Shown: piece after piece, positions 9,830 to 18,144 of the stretch | How the letters are laid out: every line of letters starts with the position of its first letter | Position numbering within the stretch: the stretch's first letter is position 1 | Assembly: GCF_040545425.1 (NCBI RefSeq) | Contig: NZ_JBEPLW010000009.1 | Reading direction: 5' to 3' (one strand) | Origin: Bhargavaea ullalensis | GTDB taxonomy: Bacteria; Bacillota; Bacilli; Bacillales_A; Planococcaceae | DNA: 64,000 bases | Notes under the pieces: model-generated | The model's database searches: none | Seen by the model: only the letters and a program-made list of their open reading frames with translations | What the model was told of the DNA's origin: nothing | Program-made: the position numbers and the translations under genes

Positions 9830-9920
9830 AATCGATCTCTTAGCGGGGAGAATCGGACTCTTAGCAGCCGGAATCGGACTCTTAAACAGCGAAATCGGTC
9901 TCTTAGCGCTCAATCGGCTT
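9830..9920. repeat. 21-bp-period tandem array 2a (core AATCGGACTCTTA)
   Basis: Copies start at 9830, 9851, 9872 and 9893, exactly 21 bp apart, with a decayed copy at 9912. Two degenerate copies lie at 9604 and 9624, on the far side of dispersed repeat copy 1. The same core occurs at 53367-53463. The variable position in the core is A or T (GGACTC/GGTCTC). The array lies between the yebG terminator and the PurBox. Confidence 0.9.
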
Positions 9921-9933
9921 CCTGCGACGACCG

Positions 9934-9977
9934 AAAGACGAACATTTAACCTTTAATAAAATTCAACGTTCGTTTAT
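9934..9977 (+). promoter_or_regulatory. PurR operator (PurBox pair) upstream of purE
   Basis: Two inverted CGAA cores: AAGACGAACATT (CGAA at 9939-9942) and AACGTTCG (TTCG at 9969-9972). The 26-nt distance between cores is close to the spacing of Bacillus PurBoxes (14-bp boxes about 16-17 bp apart). The pair lies just upstream of the -35 element, so purine-dependent repression of the operon is expected in addition to the riboswitch. Confidence 0.75.
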
Positions 9978-9981
9978 TCCG

Positions 9982-10010
9982 TTGACTTCCCGCACAGCCG
10001 CTGTTAAAAT
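9982..10010 (+). promoter_or_regulatory. SigA-type promoter of the pur operon
   Basis: -35 TTGACT (9982-9987), 17-bp spacer, -10 TAAAAT (10005-10010). Near consensus, between the PurBox and the purine riboswitch. Confidence 0.85.
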
Positions 10011-10027
10011 GGAAAAGGTTAAGAAAT

Positions 10028-10099
10028 GTCCCCATATATGCTGAGGAATCGGCCTCGGCGTCTCTACCCCGGCACCGGAAATGCCAGGACTATGAGGGA
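10028..10099 (+). promoter_or_regulatory. Purine (guanine-type) riboswitch upstream of purE
   Basis: P1 TCCCCATA with TATGAGGGA, P2 GCTGAGG/CCTCGGC, J2/3 TCTCTACC, P3 GGCA/TGCC around CCGGAAA, J3/1 GGACTATG with C at the selecting position. The P2 loop (AATCGG) is shorter and less like the canonical one than in the guaA copy. Confidence 0.88.
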
Positions 10100-10170
10100 A
10101 AGCGGATCAAGGAATCGGAACGAAAGGTGTGGGCATCTATGTGCACAAACATCTTGTTCGAACATGTTCG

Positions 10171-10233
10171 GGTCCCCGGATCGATTGCTTTCCTTTAATG
10201 GAAGCAGTCTATTCGGGGACCTGTTTATTTTTG
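10171..10233 (+). terminator. Attenuator terminator of the pur operon leader
   Basis: A long hairpin of about 20 bp: GGTCCCCG (10171-10178) with CGGGGACC (10214-10221), extended by GATTGCTTTCC with GGAAGCAGTC, followed by TGTTTATTTTT. It lies between the riboswitch and purE and is the likely expression platform. Confidence 0.85.
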
Positions 10234-10261
10234 AGGGAAGAGCCGGAAGGAGCGGATCGGA

Positions 10262-10750
10262 ATGGACGTGAAAGTGGGCGTCATCATGGGAAGCAAAAGC
10301 GACTGGGAAACGATGAAGAAAGCGTGCGACATCCTCGGGGAGCTGGAAATCGGCTTTGAAAAAAAGGTCGTGTCGGCCCACCGGACGCCGGATGAAATGT
10401 TCCGCTACGCCGAAGAGGCACAGGAGCGGGGCATCGAAGTGATCATCGCCGGAGCGGGGGGCGCCGCCCACCTGCCGGGCATGGTCGCCGCCAAAACACT
10501 CGTGCCGGTCATCGGCGTGCCGGTGAAATCGCGAGCGCTGAATGGGCTGGATTCTCTCTTGTCGATCGTCCAGATGCCGGGCGGCGTGCCGGTCGCAACG
10601 ATGGCGATCGGCGACTCCGGTGCAACGAATGCCGGCCTGTTCGCCGCTCAGATGCTCGCCGTGCATGATGAACGCTTGCGCGCACGCATCGAAGAAAGGC
10701 GCAGCCGGCTCGCACAGCAATCCATCGAAAGCACAGGTGATCTCTCATGA
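10262..10750 (+). CDS. purE: N5-carboxyaminoimidazole ribonucleotide mutase
   Basis: 162 aa, standard class I PurE length. Converts N5-CAIR to CAIR in de novo purine synthesis. Visible: VGVIMGSKSDWETM at the N-terminus, SAHRTPDEM, and the glycine-rich AGAGGAAHLPGMVAAKT. Ribosome binding site GGAAGGAG upstream of the ATG. It is the first gene of the operon and overlaps purK by 4 nt. Confidence 0.97.
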   Translation: MDVKVGVIMGSKSDWETMKKACDILGELEIGFEKKVVSAHRTPDEMFRYAEEAQERGIEVIIAGAGGAAHLPGMVAAKTLVPVIGVPVKSRALNGLDSLLSIVQMPGGVPVATMAIGDSGATNAGLFAAQMLAVHDERLRARIEERRSRLAQQSIESTGDLS

Positions 10751-11868
10751 CGATGATTCAACCCGGACAGACGATCGGCATCATCGGCGGCGGCCAGCTC
10801 GGCCGGATGATGGCCCTTTCCGCGAAAGAGGCGGGTTTTCGCATCGCAGTGCTCGACCCGGCGGAAGACTCGCCGTGCGGCCAGGTGGCGGACACGAAGA
10901 TTGTCGCCGCCTATGACGATGAGTCAGCCCTTGAGCAGCTTGCAGAAGTGAGCGACGTCATTACGTACGAATTCGAAAATATCGACTACGAGGGGCTCAA
11001 AGAACTCACGAAGCGCGCTTACGTGCCGCAGGGTGCGGAACTGATCCGCATCACCCAAGACCGGATCGCGGAGAAAGCCGCCATCCGGGAAGCCGGTGCA
11101 CCGGTCGCTCCTTATATAGAAGCAACCCGTTTCGATGAGCTGCAATCCCGCATCGGGGAGATCGGATTCCCGTGCGTCGTGAAGACGGCCCGCGGCGGGT
11201 ACGACGGCAAGGGCCAGGTGATCGTGAAGGAAGAGTCGGCACTTGCTGAAGCCGAGGGGCTCTTCGAACATTCCGCCTGCGTGGCCGAAGCGTTCGTTCC
11301 GTTTGAAAAGGAAATCTCGGTCATCATCCAGCGCGGCACGGACGGCTCCTCCGAATGCCTGCCTGTCCAGGAGAACATCCACAAAAACCACATTCTCCAT
11401 GAAACGATCGTGCCGGCGCGGATCGGAGACAGCACAGAACAGGCCGCGCTCGAAGCCGCCCGGCAGATCGCCGACCACCTGCAGCTCATCGGAACACTCG
11501 CGGTCGAGATGTTCGTCCTTGCAGACGGCCGCGTGCTCATCAACGAACTCGCGCCGCGTCCGCACAACTCGGGCCACTACTCGATCGAGGCGTGCACGAT
11601 TTCGCAGTTCGGCCAGCATATCCGCGCCATCTGCGGGTGGCCGCTGCGCAAGCCGGAACTGCTCCGGCCGGCGGTCATGGTGAACGTGCTCGGCCAGCAT
11701 GTGGATCCGCTGCTCAAGGCGGTTCCGGATCACCCGGACTGGTCGGTCCATCTGTACGGAAAGGCCGATGCGAAACACAACCGCAAAATGGGACATGTGA
11801 CGATCCTGTCCGCAAACAATGAAGAGACGCTGCGCCGGATCGACGAATCCGGTATTTGGGAAGGATGA
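10747..11868 (+). CDS. purK: N5-carboxyaminoimidazole ribonucleotide synthase
   Basis: 373 aa, ATP-grasp enzyme making N5-CAIR from AIR, bicarbonate and ATP. N-terminal GIIGGGQLGRMMALSAKEAG dinucleotide-binding-like motif, ATP-grasp core with VVKTARGGYDGKGQ and VEMFVLADGRVLINELAPRP. The start overlaps the purE stop (ATGA). It is the partner of PurE and is needed wherever class I PurE is used. Confidence 0.96.
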   Translation: MTMIQPGQTIGIIGGGQLGRMMALSAKEAGFRIAVLDPAEDSPCGQVADTKIVAAYDDESALEQLAEVSDVITYEFENIDYEGLKELTKRAYVPQGAELIRITQDRIAEKAAIREAGAPVAPYIEATRFDELQSRIGEIGFPCVVKTARGGYDGKGQVIVKEESALAEAEGLFEHSACVAEAFVPFEKEISVIIQRGTDGSSECLPVQENIHKNHILHETIVPARIGDSTEQAALEAARQIADHLQLIGTLAVEMFVLADGRVLINELAPRPHNSGHYSIEACTISQFGQHIRAICGWPLRKPELLRPAVMVNVLGQHVDPLLKAVPDHPDWSVHLYGKADAKHNRKMGHVTILSANNEETLRRIDESGIWEG

Positions 11869-11876
11869 CAAGTTAA

Positions 11877-13175
11877 ATGATCGAACGATATACACGCCCG
11901 GAAATGGGCAATGTCTGGACGGAAGAAAATAAATACAACGCCTGGCTCGACGTCGAGCTGCTCGCCTGTGAAGCATGGGCGGAACTCGGGGACATCCCGA
12001 AAGAAGACGTGAAAAAGCTCTGGGACAACGCCACCTTCTCCGTGGAGCGCATCCAGGAGATCGAAGCGGAAACCCGCCACGATGTCGTCGCCTTCACGCG
12101 CGCTGTTTCTGAAACACTCGGTGAAGAACGCAAATGGGTCCACTACGGACTGACATCGACCGACGTGGTCGACACGGCTTTGTCCTACCTCATCAAGCAG
12201 GCGAACATCATCATCCGCAAAGACATCAAGAACTTTATCCAGATCCTTGCCGACAAGGCAAAAGAACATAAATTCACCGTGATGATGGGCCGCACGCACG
12301 GCGTGCACGCGGAGCCGACGACGTTCGGTGTGAAGATGGCCCTCTGGCACGAGGAAATGAAGCGCAACCTCGAGCGCTTCGAAGCGGCAGCGAAGGTGAT
12401 CGAGACCGGCAAGATGTCCGGTGCGGTCGGCACATTCGCCAACATCCCGCCGTTCGTCGAGGAGTATGTGTGCAGCAAGCTCGGCCTCGCCGCCGCACCG
12501 GTGTCCACCCAGACCCTGCAGCGCGACCGCCACGCTCAGTACATTTCGACGCTTGCCCTGATCGCCACGTCGATCGAGAAGTTCGCGATTGAGATCCGCG
12601 GTCTCCAGAAGTCGGAAACCCGCGAAGTCGAAGAGTTTTTCGCAAAAGGGCAGAAGGGCTCATCGGCGATGCCGCACAAGCGCAACCCGATCGGATCGGA
12701 AAACATGACCGGCATGTCGCGCCTCATGCGCGGCTACATGGTCACCGCTTTCGAAAACGTGCCGCTCTGGCATGAACGCGACATCTCGCACTCGAGCGCG
12801 GAACGCGTGATCATCCCGGATGCGACGATCATCATCAACTACATGCTGAACCGTTTCGGCAACATCGTGAAAAACCTGACCGTGTTCCCGGAAAACATGA
12901 AGCGCAACATGGACAAGACGCTCGGGCTCATCTATTCCCAGCGCGTCCTGCTCGCCCTGATCGACAACGGCATGGCCAGGGAAGCCGCCTACGACACGGT
13001 CCAGCCGCTCGCCATGCAGGCATGGGAAAAACAAATCCCGTTCCGCGGACTTGTCGAAGCCGACCCAATCATCTCGGAGAAACTCACCCCCGCCGAACTC
13101 GACGACTGCTTCGACTACCGCCACCACCTCCAGCGCATCGACGACATCTTCGACCGCTGTGGGTTGAATGACTGA
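11877..13175 (+). CDS. purB: Adenylosuccinate lyase
   Basis: 432 aa, as in B. subtilis (431). Acts twice in purine synthesis: on SAICAR and on adenylosuccinate. Signature GSSAMPHKRNP present near res. 260-272, plus TSTDVVDTAL and MGRTHGVHAEP. It follows purK by 8 nt. In B. subtilis purC follows directly; here it does not, although PurB needs the SAICAR that PurC makes. Confidence 0.97.
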   Translation: MIERYTRPEMGNVWTEENKYNAWLDVELLACEAWAELGDIPKEDVKKLWDNATFSVERIQEIEAETRHDVVAFTRAVSETLGEERKWVHYGLTSTDVVDTALSYLIKQANIIIRKDIKNFIQILADKAKEHKFTVMMGRTHGVHAEPTTFGVKMALWHEEMKRNLERFEAAAKVIETGKMSGAVGTFANIPPFVEEYVCSKLGLAAAPVSTQTLQRDRHAQYISTLALIATSIEKFAIEIRGLQKSETREVEEFFAKGQKGSSAMPHKRNPIGSENMTGMSRLMRGYMVTAFENVPLWHERDISHSSAERVIIPDATIIINYMLNRFGNIVKNLTVFPENMKRNMDKTLGLIYSQRVLLALIDNGMAREAAYDTVQPLAMQAWEKQIPFRGLVEADPIISEKLTPAELDDCFDYRHHLQRIDDIFDRCGLND

Positions 13176-13190
13176 TTAGAAAGCAGGTAG

Positions 13191-13316
13191 TTGATTTCCG
13201 TTCCGGGCACTCGCTTACCGCGGGCGTTGCCTCAGCCTCCTCGGCGTTTCACGCCTGCGGGGTCTTCGCCTAACGCTTTTCCCGCAGGTGTCTCGTGCCC
13301 TGCACTGCAATCAACT
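13191..13316 (-). repeat. Dispersed structured repeat, copy 2 (reverse orientation)
   Basis: On the - strand it reads like copies 3-5: CACCTGCGGGAAAAGCG, AAGACCCCGCAGG, CGAGGAGGCTGAGGC, GCCCGCGGTAAGCG. Ends pair as AGTTGATT with AATCAACT, and GGGCAC with GTGCCC. It faces copy 3 across about 17 nt, so the two make a very large inverted repeat between purB and purS, where purC is expected. Confidence 0.88.
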
Positions 13317-13332
13317 ACACACAATGTGATTT

Positions 13333-13461
13333 GTTGATTGGAGCGGAAGGCGGCGACTCCTGCGGGATAAGCATGAGTCTTGAGACCCCGCAGGGAGCGC
13401 CAGCGAGTGAGGAGGCTCAAGCCATGCCTGCGGAAAGCGTCCGCCTGCAGCGGAAATCAAC
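13333..13461 (+). repeat. Dispersed structured repeat, copy 3
   Basis: GTTGATT ... AATCAAC at the ends, with GGCGG...GTCCGCC as the next stem; internal motifs ACTCCTGCGGGA, GAGACCCCGCAGG, GAGGAGGCTCAAGCC and GCCTGCGGAAAGCG. Copies 2 and 3, in opposite orientation, fill most of the 13176-13583 gap. The remaining 120 bp up to purS show no recognisable purC remnant and only the purS ribosome binding site GGGAGG. Confidence 0.88.
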
Positions 13462-13583
13462 CATACCCGCTCACATACCGATCACGGAAAACGAAGTCTG
13501 GCGCCATATGATCACCCGCAATGCCCACAAACCGATTTGATTCACCCGAAAAGCACAAGAACCGATTGGGAGGCCAACCGAAA

Positions 13584-13838
13584 ATGACTAAAGTGAATGT
13601 GTTCGTAACGCTGCGTGAAAGTGTTCTTGACCCGCAGGGGGTCGCCGTGAAAGATGCGCTCCACTCGATGGGCTACGCCGAAGTGGCGGATGTCCGCATC
13701 GGCAAGTTTCTGGAACTGACGATTGACGAATCGGAACGTGACCTCGACACCGCCGTCCGCGAAATGTGCGAAAAGCTCCTCGCGAACACCGTCATTGAAG
13801 ACTACCGTTATGAGATCAAGGAGGAAGAGCGGGCATGA
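13584..13838 (+). CDS. purS: Phosphoribosylformylglycinamidine synthase, PurS subunit
   Basis: 84 aa. Small structural subunit of the PurSQL complex that converts FGAR to FGAM and channels ammonia. Starts MTKVNVFVTLRESVLDPQG, with VADVRIGKFLEL and a C-terminal IEDYRYEI, all typical. The ATG at 13584 with GGGAGG 10 nt upstream is preferred to earlier ATGs in frame. It overlaps purQ by 4 nt. Confidence 0.95.
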   Translation: MTKVNVFVTLRESVLDPQGVAVKDALHSMGYAEVADVRIGKFLELTIDESERDLDTAVREMCEKLLANTVIEDYRYEIKEEERA

Positions 13839-14521
13839 AATTCGCCGTCATCCAGTTTCCGGGCTCCAACTGCGACCTCGATATGTACCACGCCGTAAAA
13901 GACGTGCTCGGCGAAGAAGCGGAATACGTCTGGCATGACGAAGCGGACCTGTCGGGCTTTGACGGCGTCCTCGTACCCGGCGGCTTCTCATTCGGCGACT
14001 ACCTCCGATGCGGGGCGATCGCGCGCTTCTCGAACATCATGAAGGAAGTCGTCAAGGCAGCCGAAGCCGGAAAGCCGGTCCTCGGCGTCTGCAACGGCTT
14101 CCAGGTGCTCACCGAAGCCGGCCTCCTGCCCGGTGCGCTCCTGCGCAACCGGGACCTGAAGTTCATGTGCCGCAATGTGACCCTCAAAGTGGAAAATACA
14201 AACACGATGTTCACGAACGGCTATGCCGAAGGGGAAGAGCTCAATATCCCGATCGCGCACGGCGAAGGGAACTACTACTGCGACGAAGAGACGTACAGTG
14301 AACTCAAAGAAAACGGGCGCATCGTCTTCACTTATTCGGGCGACAATCCAAACGGTTCCATCGGCGACATCGCCGGCATCCTCAATGAAAAAGGCAACGT
14401 GCTCGGCATGATGCCGCACCCGGAACGCGCGGTCGAGAAGCTGCTCGGCTCCGATGACGGGCTCAAATTGTTCCAATCGATCGTGAAAGAGTGGAGGGAA
14501 TCCCATGCCAACTATGCTTGA
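13835..14521 (+). CDS. purQ: Phosphoribosylformylglycinamidine synthase, glutaminase subunit
   Basis: 228 aa. Class I glutamine amidotransferase supplying ammonia to PurL. Visible: FAVIQFPGSNCDLDM, the nucleophile Cys in VLGVCNGFQVLTEAG, and the MMPHPERAVE His-Glu pair. It overlaps purS by 4 nt and purL by 17 nt, so translation of the three subunits is tightly coupled. Confidence 0.96.
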   Translation: MKFAVIQFPGSNCDLDMYHAVKDVLGEEAEYVWHDEADLSGFDGVLVPGGFSFGDYLRCGAIARFSNIMKEVVKAAEAGKPVLGVCNGFQVLTEAGLLPGALLRNRDLKFMCRNVTLKVENTNTMFTNGYAEGEELNIPIAHGEGNYYCDEETYSELKENGRIVFTYSGDNPNGSIGDIAGILNEKGNVLGMMPHPERAVEKLLGSDDGLKLFQSIVKEWRESHANYA

Positions 14522-16736
14522 ACCGACCGCCGAACAGATCCGTGACGAGAAGCTCTACCAACAGATGGGCATGACCGACGAGGAATTCGGGATGGTCGAG
14601 AACATCCTCGGCCGCCTGCCGAACTACACCGAAATCGGCCTGTTCTCTGTCATGTGGTCCGAGCACTGCTCCTACAAAAACTCGAAGCCGGTTCTCCGGA
14701 AGTTCCCGACGGAAGGCCCGCAGGTTCTCCAGGGGCCGGGCGAGGGCGCCGGGATCGTCGACATCGGCGACAACCAGGCCGTCGTCTTCAAGATGGAATC
14801 CCACAACCACCCGTCCGCGATCGAACCGTATCAAGGTGCGGCGACCGGCGTCGGCGGCATCCTGCGCGACGTGTTCTCGATGGGCGCTCAGCCGATCGCG
14901 CTCCTGAACTCGCTCCGCTTCGGCGAACTCGACCATCCGCGCACGCGCTACCTGTTCGAGGAAGTCGTCGCGGGCATCGCCGGCTACGGCAACTGCATCG
15001 GCATCCCGACGGTCGGCGGTGAAGTCCAGTTCGACCCGTGCTATGCGGGCAACCCGCTCGTCAACGCGATGGCGGTCGGCCTCATCAATCATGAAGACAT
15101 CCAGCGCGGCATCGCGTCGGGCGTCGGCAACACAGTCATGTATGTCGGCGCGAAAACCGGCCGCGACGGCATCCACGGTGCCACGTTCGCTTCCGAAGAG
15201 CTGACCGAGGACTCGGACGAGAAGCGCCCGGCGGTCCAGGTCGGCGACCCGTTCATGGAGAAGCTCCTCATGGACGCCTGCATCGAGCTCGTGAAATCCG
15301 ATGCGCTCGTCGGCATCCAGGACATGGGTGCGGCCGGCCTCACTTCATCTTCCGCCGAAATGGCGTCGAAGGCGGGATACGGCGTCGAGATGAACCTCGA
15401 CTTCGTCCCTCAGCGCGAGACAGGGATGACGGCGTATGAAATGATGCTGTCCGAGTCTCAGGAGCGGATGCTCATCGTCGTGAAGAAAGGCCGCGAAGAA
15501 GAGATCAACGAACTGTTCCATAAATACGGGCTTGACGCGGTCGCGATCGGCCGGGTCACCGACGACAAGATGCTCCGACTGTTCCACAACGGGGAAGTCG
15601 TCGCCGAAGTGCCGGCGGATGCCCTGGCGGAAGAAGCGCCGGTTTACCACAAGCCGTCCGCTGAGCCTCAGTACTTCCGCGACTTCCAGGCGATGGACGC
15701 GGCGGAGCCGGAAGTGGCCTGCCTCGGGGACACACTCGTGTCCCTGCTGAAGCAGCCGACGATCGCTTCAAAGGAATGGGTGTATGACCAGTACGACCAC
15801 CAGGTGCGCACGAGCACGGTCGTCAAGCCGGGCTCCGACGCGGCGGTCGTCCGCGTGCGCGGCACTCAAAAAGCGCTCGCCATGACGGCGGACTGCAACT
15901 CCCGCTACATCTACCTGGATCCGGAAACCGGCGGCAAGATCGCCGTTGCAGAAGCGGCCCGCAACATCGTCTGCTCGGGCGGCAAGCCGCTTGCAATCAC
16001 CGACTGCCTGAACTTCGGCTCGCCGGAACGCACGGACATCTTCTGGCAGATCGAGAAGTCCGCAGACGGCATCAGCGACGCCTGCCGCGCACTCGACGCG
16101 CCGGTCATCGGCGGCAACGTGTCCCTTTACAACGAACGGAGCGGTGAAGCGGTGTACCCGACGCCGACGATCGGCATGGTCGGCCTCGTCGAAAACATCG
16201 AACATGTCACGACCCAGCATGCGAAGGAAGCCGGCGATCTCGTTTATCTCATCGGTGAAACGCACACTGAATTCGGCGGCAGCGAATTGCAGAAAATGAT
16301 CGACGGCAAGATTTCCGGCAAGTCTCCGGCAATCGACCTTGAAGTCGAGTCGGCTCGCCAGGAAGCCCTCCTGTCGGCGATCCAAGGCGGACTCGTCCGT
16401 TCGGCGCACGACCTGGCAGAAGGCGGATTCGCCGTTGCGCTTGCAGAAAAGCTGTTCGGAACGGACGGTCTTGGGGCAGACGTGGCAATCACCGGCTCCC
16501 CGGTCACGGCTCTGTTCAGCGAAACGCAGTCCCGCTTCCTTGTCACGGTGAAGCCGGAAGACGCGGAGCAGTTTGAGGCGAAAGTGAAAGACGCACACAA
16601 CATCGGCACCATCACGGATGACGCCCGCCTTGTCATCAGAAGCGCGGACGCAGGCACTCTCATCGAAGAAGACATCAACCGACTCGAAACCGCCTGGAAA
16701 GGGGCCATCCCATGCTTGCTGAACTCAGCGGACTGA
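14505..16736 (+). CDS. purL: Phosphoribosylformylglycinamidine synthase, PurL subunit
   Basis: 743 aa, the small-type PurL used with PurS and PurQ. Contains YTEIGLFSVMWSEHCSYKNS near the N-terminus, FKMESHNHPSAIEPYQGA, and the two AIRS-like ATP-binding halves. GGAGGG lies 6 nt before the ATG at 14505. It overlaps purF by 25 nt. Confidence 0.96.
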   Translation: MPTMLEPTAEQIRDEKLYQQMGMTDEEFGMVENILGRLPNYTEIGLFSVMWSEHCSYKNSKPVLRKFPTEGPQVLQGPGEGAGIVDIGDNQAVVFKMESHNHPSAIEPYQGAATGVGGILRDVFSMGAQPIALLNSLRFGELDHPRTRYLFEEVVAGIAGYGNCIGIPTVGGEVQFDPCYAGNPLVNAMAVGLINHEDIQRGIASGVGNTVMYVGAKTGRDGIHGATFASEELTEDSDEKRPAVQVGDPFMEKLLMDACIELVKSDALVGIQDMGAAGLTSSSAEMASKAGYGVEMNLDFVPQRETGMTAYEMMLSESQERMLIVVKKGREEEINELFHKYGLDAVAIGRVTDDKMLRLFHNGEVVAEVPADALAEEAPVYHKPSAEPQYFRDFQAMDAAEPEVACLGDTLVSLLKQPTIASKEWVYDQYDHQVRTSTVVKPGSDAAVVRVRGTQKALAMTADCNSRYIYLDPETGGKIAVAEAARNIVCSGGKPLAITDCLNFGSPERTDIFWQIEKSADGISDACRALDAPVIGGNVSLYNERSGEAVYPTPTIGMVGLVENIEHVTTQHAKEAGDLVYLIGETHTEFGGSELQKMIDGKISGKSPAIDLEVESARQEALLSAIQGGLVRSAHDLAEGGFAVALAEKLFGTDGLGADVAITGSPVTALFSETQSRFLVTVKPEDAEQFEAKVKDAHNIGTITDDARLVIRSADAGTLIEEDINRLETAWKGAIPCLLNSAD

Positions 16737-18130
16737 ACGAAGAATGCGGCGTATTTGGAATATGGGGACATGACAATGCCGCCCAGCTCGCCTACTACGG
16801 CCTCCATGCCCTGCAGCACCGGGGGCAGGAAGGAGCCGGCATCTGCACGGTGAACGATGGCCATCTCCTCATCGAAAAAGGGGAAGGGCTCGTCAATGAC
16901 GTGTTCCCCGGTGACCGGCTCGGTAAGCTGCCGGGACGCGGCGCGATCGGCCACGTCCGCTACACGACGGAAGGCGGCCGGGCGTTCGAGAACATCCAGC
17001 CGCTCGTCTTCCGCTCGACGACGGGCAGCCTCGCCCTCGCGATGAACGGCAACGTCATCAATGCAACCGAATTGAAACGCCATCTTGAAAAACAGGGCAG
17101 CATCTTCCAGACGACGTCCGACACGGAAGTCCTCGCCCATCTCATCAAGAAAAGCGGCAGCTACCCGCAGACGGAGCGCATTAAAAAGGCGCTTTCCCTC
17201 CTGCAGGGGGCATTCGCATTCGTCATGGTGACGGAGGACGCGCTCATCGTCGCCCAGGACCCGAGCGGCATCCGGCCGCTTTCGCTTGGCCGGCTCGGGG
17301 ACGCGTGGGTCGTCGCTTCCGAAACCTCGGCATTTGACCTGATCGGCGCGGAAACGGTCCGGTCGGTCGAGCCGGGCGAACTGCTGATCATCAATGATGA
17401 AGGACTGAAGAGCGAGCGGTTTGCACCGAAAGCGCGCCGCGGCATCTGCTCGATGGAATATATCTACTTTTCCCGCCCGGATTCCGACATCGACGGCATT
17501 AACATCCATATGGCCCGCAAGCGTCTCGGCAAGCGGCTCGCCCAGGAAGTGACGATCGATGCGGACGTCGTGACCGGCGTGCCGGACTCCAGCATCTCGG
17601 CCGCCATCGGCTACGCCGAAGAAAGCGGCATCCCGTATGAAATGGGCCTGATCAAAAACCGCTACGTCGGCCGGACGTTCATCCAGCCGTCGCAGGAACT
17701 GCGCGAGCGCGGCGTCAAGATGAAGCTGTCGCCGGTCCGCCAGGTCGTCGAGGGCAAGCGCGTCGTCATGATCGACGACTCGATCGTCCGCGGCACGACG
17801 TCGAAGAGGATCGTGAAGATGCTCCGTGACGCCGGCGCGAAAGAAGTCCATGTCGCGATCAGTGCACCGCCGCTCATCGCCCCGTGCTTCTACGGCGTCG
17901 ACATCAGCACCGACTCCGAACTGATCGCGACCGGCCGTTCCGTCGATGAAATCCGGGAACTGATCGGCGCCGACTCGCTGTCGTTCCTGTCGACTGAAGG
18001 GCTCGTCGAAGCAGTCGGCCGCCCGGACACCGACCCGGACTGCGGCCACTGCCTCGGCTGCTTCACCGGGAAATATCCGACCGACATTTACGCGGACACG
18101 AAACTGCCGCATGAGAAGGAACTCGTCTAA
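16712..18130 (+). CDS. purF: Amidophosphoribosyltransferase
   Basis: 472 aa. First committed step of purine synthesis: PRPP plus glutamine to phosphoribosylamine. A short propeptide (MLAELSGLNEE) precedes Cys12, the nucleophile after self-cleavage. The PRPP-binding motif is VVMIDDSIVRGTTSKRIV. Cys residues placed like the Fe-S cluster ligands of the B. subtilis enzyme are in RGICSMEYIY, IAPCFYG and CGHCLGC. It starts inside the end of purL. Confidence 0.96.
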   Translation: MLAELSGLNEECGVFGIWGHDNAAQLAYYGLHALQHRGQEGAGICTVNDGHLLIEKGEGLVNDVFPGDRLGKLPGRGAIGHVRYTTEGGRAFENIQPLVFRSTTGSLALAMNGNVINATELKRHLEKQGSIFQTTSDTEVLAHLIKKSGSYPQTERIKKALSLLQGAFAFVMVTEDALIVAQDPSGIRPLSLGRLGDAWVVASETSAFDLIGAETVRSVEPGELLIINDEGLKSERFAPKARRGICSMEYIYFSRPDSDIDGINIHMARKRLGKRLAQEVTIDADVVTGVPDSSISAAIGYAEESGIPYEMGLIKNRYVGRTFIQPSQELRERGVKMKLSPVRQVVEGKRVVMIDDSIVRGTTSKRIVKMLRDAGAKEVHVAISAPPLIAPCFYGVDISTDSELIATGRSVDEIRELIGADSLSFLSTEGLVEAVGRPDTDPDCGHCLGCFTGKYPTDIYADTKLPHEKELV

Positions 18131-18144
18131 GGGGGACCGTACAC

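Noticed and set aside
13295..13540. 81-codon open frame between purB and purS as a purC remnant
   Set aside because: Its sequence is mostly dispersed repeat copy 3; no SAICAR synthetase motif is visible.
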